Of a stretch of DNA of 14,288 bases, positions 1 through 5,986 are shown piece by piece. The notes below the pieces were generated by a model. That model was given only the letters and a program-made list of their open reading frames with translations, was not told the DNA's origin and did no database searches. Position 1 is the first letter of the stretch. Each line of letters begins with the position of its first letter. The translations under genes and the position numbers were made by a program. The DNA is from a bacterium (lineage in GTDB: Bacteria > Planctomycetota > JACOTG01 > JAUIME01): positions 1 through 14,288 of the forward strand of contig JAUIME010000044.1 in assembly GCA_030433195.1 (NCBI GenBank). Direction: 5' to 3'.

Positions 1-709
1 CGAGCAGCGGCATGATCTCCTCGGAGCGGATGGCCTCGAACGGCGTGTGCGCGATGAGCGCCTTCTCGTTCACGCGCTCGATCTTCTCGAGGATGACTCC
101 GTCGAGAGACCGCCGACGCAATCGTGCCGGGAGGATCTTCATACAGTCGTTGATCGCTTCGAGCTGTCGATCCGAAATCTGGAAGCGATTCGGGCCGATG
201 TACTCGTTGAACGCGAACACGCCTTCGGGTCGCATCGAACGCGCGACTTTCGTGTACAGGTCGTCGAGCCGATCGACGTGATGCAGCGCCATGACCGCCA
301 CGACGAGCGTGTAGTAGTTCTCGTGCGGAATCTCGGCGAAATTGAGATCGCAACAGTGGTAGTCGATGTCGAGCCCTTCGGACTCCGCGGCCTTGCGAGC
401 GGCTTCGATCGCGCCCTTGCTGATGTCGTAGCCGTCGAATCGCGTGCAAAGTGCCGCTTGCATGATCTGCCGATCGAACAGGCCGTCGTTCGAGCCGAGG
501 CTCATGCCGGGGCCGCGAAGTCCACGGCCGAGGCGGTACTTGAAGACGGTGTAGTCGAACCAGTTGACCTCGGGCCGGCCCGTGATGCGCCGGTTGACGA
601 ACGCATCGATGGTCTTTGCGTGCAGCCACGAGATGCCGTCGAGGTGCGACATGTCGGCCCACGCGGCGCTCTCTTGCTCGGCGAGGGCGGCGTACTCGTC
701 TCGGTTCAA
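1..709 (-). CDS. class I SAM-dependent methyltransferase (3' end cut by window)
   Basis: The reading frame runs off the left edge; 236 residues are visible. It has the class I Rossmann methyltransferase signature. Motif I (GMSLGSNDG, about residues 68-76) should bind the S-adenosylmethionine loop. An acidic residue at the end of strand 2 (D95 in FDGYDIS) should contact the ribose. A post-motif segment (ALHHV, 141-145) is followed by the RPEGVFAFNEYIGP strand. The substrate cannot be deduced. The family methylates small molecules, sugars or lipids, and FNEYIGPNRFQ recalls methyltransferases found near glycosyltransferases. The start is TTG at 709, preceded by GGAG with an 8-nt spacer; the alternative is ATG at 652, 19 codons inside. 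The gene lies 60 bp downstream of the HEAT lipoprotein on the same strand with no terminator seen, so co-transcription is plausible. Family is solid; exact role is unknown. Confidence 0.85.
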   Translation of the reverse strand, partial: MNRDEYAALAEQESAAWADMSHLDGISWLHAKTIDAFVNRRITGRPEVNWFDYTVFKYRLGRGLRGPGMSLGSNDGLFDRQIMQAALCTRFDGYDISKGAIEAARKAAESEGLDIDYHCCDLNFAEIPHENYYTLVVAVMALHHVDRLDDLYTKVARSMRPEGVFAFNEYIGPNRFQISDRQLEAINDCMKILPARLRRRSLDGVILEKIERVNEKALIAHTPFEAIRSEEIMPLL

Positions 710-769
710 CGGGCGATCTCCGTCGGGGGTGGGTGGAAAGGCCGATTGTAGGCCCGCTCGCGGCGCGAA

Positions 770-2224
770 TCAACCCCCGCTCATCGCGCGGCGGGTGGCC
801 TCGAAGCGGCCGATCGCCGCGTCGACGGCGGGGTTCCGGTCGACGGTCGCCGCGGCTTCGCGCACGGCGTCCTCGGTCGGGAGCGACGCGGGAAGCAACT
901 GCGCGAGCGCGAGGATCGCGGCGATGCGGATCGGGCGGTTCTCGTCGTCGAGAAGCTCCGCGAGCGCAGGTACCGAACGCCCCGCGCCGGCGGGGATGCG
1001 TCCGAGGGCTGCGGCTGCCGTCGGGCGCACGCGCCACAGCCCGACGCGCAGCGCCTCGACGAGTTCATCGACGGCCGGTACCCCGATACGGGCGAACGTG
1101 TCGACGACCAGCATCGTATTCGCGAAGTCTTCCTCCGCGAGCAGGTCGAGGAGCGGCCCCACGGCGGTCCTGCCGCTGGCGACGAGCCGGTTGGCGGCGA
1201 TGACGGCGTGGTGCGGATCGTCACGACGCAAGACTTCGACGAAAGCGGGAATCGCCGCGTCGCCACAGCGATCGAGTGCGGTGTCGGCGTGCGCCGCCGT
1301 ATCGGGATCGTTCGCGCGGTCTGCGATCGCGGCGACGTAGTGCGGTGCGAGTGCGAGGATCGCGGTGCGGCGCAGCGACGGTCGCTCGGCCGATTCGAGA
1401 ACGTCTTCGATCGCGCGGAGCGCACGGTCGTCGAGCGCGGCGAGGCGTGCGAGCCCGCGGACCGCGTAGGTCCGGATCGAAGGGTTCTCGTCGCTCGTGG
1501 CCTGGATGAGCGCGTCGCGAAGCGCGTCCGGCGTCGGGGTACCGTCGCCGGTATCGTCGCTGCCCGCCGGCAGGGTCCGCTCGGCGAGTGCGAGCGAAAG
1601 AGTCAGCGTGGCGAACGAGCGGGGCGAGATCGTCGCGTCGACCTGGGACGCGTCGGTCGCATGCGTGTCGGCGGATCCGGCGCCGGGCTGCTCGCGCATC
1701 GCGTCGAGGAGAAGCGGCAACGCGTGCGCGGAATCCGGGGATCGCGCGATGGCTCGCGCGAGCTCGAGGCGGTCGCCGTCGTTGGCGATTGCCGGGACGC
1801 GACGGAGGATCGCGCGCGCCGCCTCGACGCCGATCCCCGAGAGCGCCGCGACGATGGCACGACGATCGCGCGCTGGCGTCTGCGGGTCTTCGAACCACGT
1901 GAGCAAGAGCGGCACGGCATCGTCATGACGAACGCGCAACGATTCGACCGCAGCCCGCGCGACAGAACCGCGACGGTCCGTCGTGGCGCGGGTGAGAGCC
2001 AGCATCGCATCGCGCGCGTCGCGATCGGGCGCCTCCCGCAGTGCGAGAGCGGCGAGCCGCCGCGTCAGCTCGCTCGGATCGTCGAGGTCGTCGATCCAAG
2101 CATCGGTGGGGCGCGAGCACCCGACAACGACCACGAACCCGATCATGCACGCGAGCGAGCGGATCCGACCCGGTCGTCGATCCTCGGAAGAACAGCCGGA
2201 AGCAAGTGCCATGCGCGTTTCCAT
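770..2224 (-). CDS. HEAT-repeat lipoprotein
   Basis: The product is about 484 residues. An arginine-rich n-region (RRPGRIR), a hydrophobic stretch and the lipobox VVGC give lipidation at C36, so the protein should be a membrane-anchored lipoprotein facing the periplasm. The rest, roughly 45-475, is a series of HEAT/PBS-lyase-like helical pairs. Typical units carry an alanine-rich second helix after a conserved D/N-P-x-x-R turn (ENPSIRTYAVRGLARL, ENRPIRIAAILALAQL). Such solenoids bind other proteins and have no catalytic residues. The frame is open further upstream to 2350, but that extension would put some 45 extra residues ahead of the signal peptide. ATG 2224 is therefore preferred, and ATG 2212 is almost equally good. 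The first repeats are degenerate. The partner is unknown; the only clue is the methyltransferase gene 60 bp downstream. Confidence 0.8.
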   Translation of the reverse strand: METRMALASGCSSEDRRPGRIRSLACMIGFVVVVGCSRPTDAWIDDLDDPSELTRRLAALALREAPDRDARDAMLALTRATTDRRGSVARAAVESLRVRHDDAVPLLLTWFEDPQTPARDRRAIVAALSGIGVEAARAILRRVPAIANDGDRLELARAIARSPDSAHALPLLLDAMREQPGAGSADTHATDASQVDATISPRSFATLTLSLALAERTLPAGSDDTGDGTPTPDALRDALIQATSDENPSIRTYAVRGLARLAALDDRALRAIEDVLESAERPSLRRTAILALAPHYVAAIADRANDPDTAAHADTALDRCGDAAIPAFVEVLRRDDPHHAVIAANRLVASGRTAVGPLLDLLAEEDFANTMLVVDTFARIGVPAVDELVEALRVGLWRVRPTAAAALGRIPAGAGRSVPALAELLDDENRPIRIAAILALAQLLPASLPTEDAVREAAATVDRNPAVDAAIGRFEATRRAMSGG

Positions 2225-2231
2225 CGCGCGG

Positions 2232-2260
2232 AGTATCGCTCGCACCTGCTCGAGACACAA
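2232..2260 (-). promoter_or_regulatory. candidate sigma-70-like promoter of the HEAT lipoprotein gene
   Basis: On the minus strand TTGTGT (2260-2255) and GATACT (2237-2232) are separated by 17 nt. The predicted transcription start falls at or next to ATG 2224. The mRNA would then be leaderless from that ATG, or have a leader of about 12 nt if ATG 2212 is used. Both boxes are imperfect, so this is tentative. Confidence 0.35.
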
Positions 2261-2303
2261 CGAACCGGCGCCCGAAGCCCGCGGGTAGGCGTGCTCTTTC
2301 TTT

Positions 2304-2314
2304 GATGATCGACG
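2304..2314. repeat. left copy of inverted repeat bracketing yhcG
   Basis: GATGATCGACG lies 48 bp beyond the yhcG stop codon. Its exact reverse complement is at 3479-3489, just upstream of the yhcG start. The similarity extends loosely to GATGATCGACGYYGG. Confidence 0.5.
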
Positions 2315-2362
2315 TCGGCCGAGCGAGCGCCTCGATCCTCTCGGACTCATTGGGGGCCCTCA

Positions 2363-3472
2363 TCAAGACGGTGACCGTCGCCTCTCCAGCGCGTCTCGCG
2401 TCTTGCGCAGCTCGTCCGCGAGGACCCGTGGGTCCGGAAGAACCGTACGGTATTCGGCGGCGCGGACCTGCTCGAGGCCGCGGAGTGCGTACTCCGCGAC
2501 GCTCTTTCTCTTCCCGGAGCAGAGGATGAGACCAATCGGCGGATTCTCGTCTTCATGCGTCCAATGCTCGTGCGCGTAGTTCAGATAGAGGTTCATCTGT
2601 CCCGCATCGGCGTGCGAGAACTCCCCGAGTTTCAATTCGATGATGACGAGACATCGAAGTCCACGGTGGAAGAAGACGAGATCGACCCGGAACCACGCCC
2701 CGTCCAGACGCAGGCGTTTCTGTCTTCCGACGAAGGCGAAGTCGCCGCCGAGCTCGAGCAGGAGGTCCTCGAGGGAGCCGATCAGCGCGGCCTCGAGATC
2801 GCTCTCCGAGTATTCGTCCTTGAGGTCGAGGAACTCGAGGACGAGCGGGTCTTTGATCTCTTCTTCAGCGGTTACGGTATCCTCGGGTCGTGGCCGTTCG
2901 CCTTCCGACAAGACTCGTGTCTTGTTTCTCGACAGCGCTGCACGTTCGAAGAACTGCGTGTTGATCTGACGCTTGAGTTGACGAAGGGTCCAGCCGCCGG
3001 CGAGCGCTTCGCGCTCGTAGAAAGTACGGGCGTCGCGGTCCTTGACACGCAGCAGCTCGACGTAGTGGGACCAAGGAAGGTCGAACTCTCGTCGTGAAAT
3101 CGCAGACGGTGTCTGCGAAATGCCGGATCGGTTGTGCCTTCCTTCGGTTACAGCGATGGGCGGGTCGGGCCAGGTCAGGTAGAATTGACGCATGTAGTCG
3201 AGATTCCGATGCGAGAATCCTCGGCCGAAGCGCTGAGTCAGATCGATGGCCAGATTGCGCGCGAGCGCCTTGCCGTATTCGGCGCGATCTCGACCGCCCT
3301 GTTCGTATTCGACGATCCTTCTGCCGACCTCCCAGTAGGTCGCGGTCATGACGGTATTGACCGAGCGGGCTGCCGTTCTTCGAGAAGATCGGATCAGTCT
3401 GGAAATGCCGATGAGGATTCGGTCGTAGCTCTCCGGTTTGGATTCGAGCTCGTCGATCAAGGGGCGCCTCAC
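2363..3472 (-). CDS. yhcG: YhcG-type (DUF1016) PDDEXK nuclease
   Basis: The product is 369 residues, the usual size for the YhcG/DUF1016 family. The N-terminal helical domain (about 20-175) has the family marks TYWEVGRRIVEYEQGG, FGRGFSHRNLDYMRQFY and LPWSHYVELLRVKD. The C-terminal domain (about 205-345) is a PDDEXK nuclease fold. Candidate metal-binding and catalytic residues are D264 and the ExK of IIELKLG (E279, K281), followed by GQMNLYL with Q292, so the active site looks intact. The family is linked to DNA cleavage and occurs in restriction or defence neighbourhoods and alone. The start is GTG at 3472, because an in-frame stop lies only five codons upstream; TTG 3460 is an alternative and no good ribosome binding site is seen. 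The gene stands alone with no methylase, hsdR or transposase nearby. Its base composition is visibly less GC-biased than its neighbours, consistent with horizontal acquisition. Cellular role is not established. Confidence 0.9.
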   Translation of the reverse strand: MRRPLIDELESKPESYDRILIGISRLIRSSRRTAARSVNTVMTATYWEVGRRIVEYEQGGRDRAEYGKALARNLAIDLTQRFGRGFSHRNLDYMRQFYLTWPDPPIAVTEGRHNRSGISQTPSAISRREFDLPWSHYVELLRVKDRDARTFYEREALAGGWTLRQLKRQINTQFFERAALSRNKTRVLSEGERPRPEDTVTAEEEIKDPLVLEFLDLKDEYSESDLEAALIGSLEDLLLELGGDFAFVGRQKRLRLDGAWFRVDLVFFHRGLRCLVIIELKLGEFSHADAGQMNLYLNYAHEHWTHEDENPPIGLILCSGKRKSVAEYALRGLEQVRAAEYRTVLPDPRVLADELRKTRDALERRRSPS

Positions 3473-3478
3473 AACCAG

Positions 3479-3489
3479 CGTCGATCATC
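3479..3489. repeat. right copy of inverted repeat bracketing yhcG
   Basis: CGTCGATCATC is the perfect reverse complement of 2304-2314 and begins 6 bp upstream of the yhcG GTG start. No matching direct duplication was seen outside the two copies, so a transposition footprint is not shown. Confidence 0.5.
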
Positions 3490-3641
3490 CACACGAAGTC
3501 CGCACCTCGTCGCGTTCGATTCCAGTCGGCCATCCGCGATGCCGGATCCTCCAGCGACGTGTGCTCAGAGCGAAGGCAGCGACTTCTTAGTCGGTCTGAT
3601 GTGGATCCCGTCGCGCCCGAACTGCATGGCCCCGAGGTTCC

Positions 3642-3650
3642 TGATATAAT
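3642..3650 (+). promoter_or_regulatory. extended -10 promoter element for the FAD oxidase operon
   Basis: TGATATAAT is a perfect extended -10 (TGn-TATAAT) and the only such AT-rich hexamer in this GC-rich stretch. The -35 position 17 bp upstream (CTGCAT) is poor, as is common for extended -10 promoters. Transcription would begin near 3657 and give a leader of about 62 nt. Confidence 0.5.
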
Positions 3651-3671
3651 CCGCGGACTTTCGCCCGCTGC

Positions 3672-3685
3672 CCGGCGCTCGCCGG
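3672..3685 (+). promoter_or_regulatory. GC-rich hairpin in the leader of the FAD oxidase mRNA
   Basis: CCGGCG-CT-CGCCGG is a perfect palindrome that can fold into a short stem. It is not followed by a T-run, so it is not an intrinsic terminator. It sits 20 nt before the Shine-Dalgarno sequence. Function is unknown, and chance is possible at this GC content. Confidence 0.3.
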
Positions 3686-3705
3686 ACGGCTCCGGACCCC
3701 CACTT

Positions 3706-3710
3706 GGAGG
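3706..3710 (+). promoter_or_regulatory. ribosome binding site that decides the TTG start
   Basis: GGAGG stands 8 nt before TTG 3719. It lies inside the longer reading frame that opens at TTG 3704, which argues against the longer start. Confidence 0.6.
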
Positions 3711-3718
3711 CCTCTCCG

Positions 3719-5260
3719 TTGGTTCAGAAGTCCCATTCGGTCAAATCGGCGATGTCCGATCTGATCGGCTCGCTCGGGGAAGAGCGCGTCACGAAGGAGA
3801 GCAAGGCGATCACGGCCTTCGCCTCCGACATGAGTTGCGCGGCTCCCAAGCGCGCGAACCTCGTGGCGCGGCCCGATTCGCCGTCGCAGGCGCGTGAGGT
3901 CGTGCTCATCGCGGGGCGGTTCGGCTTGCCGCTGATCCCGGTCGTCGGCAAGACGAACGTCTCGGGCCTCACGGTTCCGGACGATGGCGGGGTGATCCTC
4001 GACCTCAAGGACCTCAAGGGCATCCACGGGGTCGATTCCGAAGAGATGTTCGTGACGATCGAGGCCGGAGTGACCTGGCGCGAGCTGCACGATTACCTCG
4101 AGACGCACGCGCCGAACCTGCGCTTCGGATACTCGCTGGCGCCGTCGGACAGCTCGGTGATCGCGGGGTGTCTCATGGACTCGGTGCTCGACCTGTCGCT
4201 GCGTCACGGGTCGGCCGCGTCGTGGATCAACGGCGTCGAAGTGGTGCTCTCGAATGGGGACTACGTGCACACGGGCATCGGCTCGATCGTGCCGTCGAAC
4301 TGCTCGCGCTCGCCGCTTCCCGACCTGACGTCGCTGTTCGTGAACAGCTTCGGAACGCTCGGTGTGGTCACGAAGGCGACGCTTCAGCTGTGGCCGAAGC
4401 CCGCGCTTCGCGAGACGCTCGTCGTTTCTGCCAAGGACGTCCCGTCGGCGACGACGGCGATGCGCGCCCTCGCGCGAGAAGACCTTTGCGACGACGTCCT
4501 GCTCGCGACGTGGGCCGTCGATCCGATGCTCGCGAGCGGCGAGGCGCCCGCGTCGACGACGCCTCCCCAAGGGCCGGGCGCGTTCCTCTTGGTGACGCTG
4601 TCCTCGGACCACCAGGCCATTCTCGAGGCGAAGAAGCAGGCCGTTCATGTCGCGACGTCGGTCGCGGGTGCGGCGGTCGCGCTCGATGCGTTTCGTGCGC
4701 AGCACCCGGGCGTCGCGAGCCTCATGGACGTGCCCACGCGCTTCGAGACGATGCTCGATCACGAAGGCGGCGGCCTCGTTTGGAGCAGTGCCATCGGTCC
4801 CACGTCGGGCTACGCGACGATGATCGAGCGCGGCTCGGCGAAGCTCGTCGAGGCCGGCTTCCCGCCGTTCGCGCTGGCGCGCACGACGCAGGGCGGTCAC
4901 AGCGGCGAGGTCACGTTCGCGCTACGGTTCGACAAGAAGAACTTCGAGCAGAAGAAAGTCGCTCTCGAGTTCCAGCCGGCTTTGGCCGAAGTGATGACGG
5001 AGTGCGGATTCTTCCCGTGCCGGGCGTCGAATCCCGTGGTCGAGCGGCTCAAGGAGAAGTTCGATCAGGGGTATCGCAAGCTGTTCTTGAACTTGCGCAA
5101 GATCCTCGACCCCGGCGCGATCATGAATCCGGGTCGCTGGCAGATCTCGGGCAAGTGGACCCGCGAGTCGATCGTGCTCGCGAAGCCGCGCACCGAGAAG
5201 CCCGACCTCTCGGGGCCCGTCTTCCGACCGAAGGGCGGCGGAGGCCAGAGCGGCTCCTGA
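3719..5260 (+). CDS. FAD-binding oxidase, vanillyl-alcohol oxidase / p-cresol dehydrogenase type
   Basis: The product is 513 residues. The N-terminal half (about 45-230) is a PCMH-type FAD-binding domain. It shows the pyrophosphate loop VVGKTNVSGLTVP (75-87), GVILDLKDLKGI, and a long segment 136-189 with LRHGSAASWINGVEVVLSNGDYVHTGIGS. It also has LFVNSFGTLGVVTKATLQLWP (206-226). The GVEVVLSNG and FGTLGVVTK blocks resemble 4-cresol dehydrogenase and vanillyl-alcohol oxidase more than glycolate oxidase GlcD. The C-terminal half is the substrate cap domain and ends in the family signature LDPGAIMNPGRW (about 463-474). The expected reaction is FAD-dependent oxidation of an alcohol, hydroxy acid or phenolic; the substrate is not predictable. 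No signal peptide is seen, so it is probably cytoplasmic. TTG 3719 is chosen because GGAGG (3706-3710) stands 8 nt before it; TTG 3704 would overlap that site. A lipoprotein gene follows after 23 bp, presumably co-transcribed. Confidence 0.85.
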   Translation: MVQKSHSVKSAMSDLIGSLGEERVTKESKAITAFASDMSCAAPKRANLVARPDSPSQAREVVLIAGRFGLPLIPVVGKTNVSGLTVPDDGGVILDLKDLKGIHGVDSEEMFVTIEAGVTWRELHDYLETHAPNLRFGYSLAPSDSSVIAGCLMDSVLDLSLRHGSAASWINGVEVVLSNGDYVHTGIGSIVPSNCSRSPLPDLTSLFVNSFGTLGVVTKATLQLWPKPALRETLVVSAKDVPSATTAMRALAREDLCDDVLLATWAVDPMLASGEAPASTTPPQGPGAFLLVTLSSDHQAILEAKKQAVHVATSVAGAAVALDAFRAQHPGVASLMDVPTRFETMLDHEGGGLVWSSAIGPTSGYATMIERGSAKLVEAGFPPFALARTTQGGHSGEVTFALRFDKKNFEQKKVALEFQPALAEVMTECGFFPCRASNPVVERLKEKFDQGYRKLFLNLRKILDPGAIMNPGRWQISGKWTRESIVLAKPRTEKPDLSGPVFRPKGGGGQSGS

Positions 5261-5283
5261 CACGGGGTTCTTGGACTTTCATC

Positions 5284-5985
5284 ATGTTTCGATGCGGAGC
5301 GCTCGTCGCGATTCTCGCGAGCAGCGCCTTTCTCACGGGCTGTCACACGACGCCTTCCCCGGCTCCCGACCCGTTCGTCCTCGAGGACCACGAACCCGAG
5401 CGCGAAGAGCCCCGGGAACGTCCCTCGACTCCGATGGACGTCCAAGACTACGCGTGGACTCTCACGGCCTACCGAGCCGCCGGCGCCAAGGAAGACATCG
5501 GTGAGATCGCGCTCGGTCAAGTCTCGCTCGATGCCGACTCGATCGGTGCGGTCGCGGTCGGCTACCGTCTCGGGACGGATCCGCTGCTCTCGTTCGTCGG
5601 ATTGGACTTCCCGATCACCTACGGTCTCGAGGGGACGCTCGCGATCCATCGCGACACCCACCGCGACGAGCGCTACGGAGAGGGCGCGATCGCGTTCACG
5701 ACGCGCTACGACGACTTCTCGTGGCGGGAAACCGTGCGCACGTTCTTCGAGTCGGGCTTCGGCGTGTCGTACGCGGAGAAAATCCCGCTCCTCGAGATCC
5801 GACGTCGCGACGACAAGACGAACCACCTGCTCGCGTTCCTGAAGCTGCAGATCGGCGTCGGAATCCCCGAAACCGCGTGGGACCTCGTCGGCGTACTCCA
5901 CCATCGATCGGGCGCTTGGGGAATCTTCGACGGCGCATCCGGCGGCTCGAACTTCCTCGGACTCGGCGTGCAGACGCGGTTCTAG
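5284..5985 (+). CDS. lipoprotein with PagL / acyloxyacyl hydrolase-like barrel domain
   Basis: The product is 233 residues. A short signal peptide ends in the lipobox LTGC, giving lipidation at C20. A proline- and acid-rich linker (about 24-52) follows. From about 75 onward are alternating amphipathic strands typical of an outer-membrane beta-barrel, ending in GLGVQTRF with the usual C-terminal aromatic. The end of the protein, with W147 and GFGVSYAEKIPLLE followed by LHHRSGAWGIFDGASGGSNFLGLG, resembles a PagL-fold family related to lipid A 3-O-deacylase. In PagL a His-x-Ser pair and a downstream Glu form the catalytic triad. Here H207 and S209 are present, but no Glu is seen 12 residues later, so enzymatic activity is uncertain. 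ATG 5284 is the first methionine ahead of the signal peptide; the frame is open upstream only as a shadow of the oxidase gene. The Shine-Dalgarno site is weak. Confidence 0.7.
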   Translation: MFRCGALVAILASSAFLTGCHTTPSPAPDPFVLEDHEPEREEPRERPSTPMDVQDYAWTLTAYRAAGAKEDIGEIALGQVSLDADSIGAVAVGYRLGTDPLLSFVGLDFPITYGLEGTLAIHRDTHRDERYGEGAIAFTTRYDDFSWRETVRTFFESGFGVSYAEKIPLLEIRRRDDKTNHLLAFLKLQIGVGIPETAWDLVGVLHHRSGAWGIFDGASGGSNFLGLGVQTRF

Positions 5986-5986
5986 C

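Larger units (their letters stand above)
3473..3718. other. divergent intergenic region between yhcG and the FAD oxidase gene
   Basis: These 246 bp hold the right-hand inverted repeat, an extended -10 element for the plus-strand gene, and a GC-rich hairpin in the presumed leader. No convincing promoter for yhcG was seen on the minus strand. Short open frames here lack homology marks and are extensions of shadow frames. Confidence 0.5.

Noticed and set aside
710..769. possible terminator between the HEAT lipoprotein and methyltransferase genes
   Set aside because: No stem followed by a T-run was found on the minus strand in these 60 bp.
2367..2379. GACGGT-G-ACCGTC palindrome at the 3' end of yhcG
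   Set aside because: The one-base centre cannot form an RNA loop and no T-run follows, so it is not a terminator. It lies inside the last codons of the gene.
2865..3533. 222-codon minus-strand frame overlapping yhcG
   Set aside because: It is out of frame with the conserved DUF1016 blocks and has no motifs. It offers no sign of a frameshift in yhcG, which is complete.
3508..3540. tRNA-like TTCGATTCC sequence near yhcG that might be an integration site
   Set aside because: The five bases on each side cannot pair into a T-stem. No anticodon arm, acceptor stem or CCA end is present.
3587..4900. 437-codon minus-strand frame opposite the FAD oxidase
   Set aside because: It is arginine- and histidine-rich with no domain pattern. 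The opposite strand encodes a well-supported flavoprotein.
4168..5283. upstream extension of the PagL-like lipoprotein frame
   Set aside because: It overlaps the FAD oxidase in another frame and would bury the lipobox in the middle of the protein.
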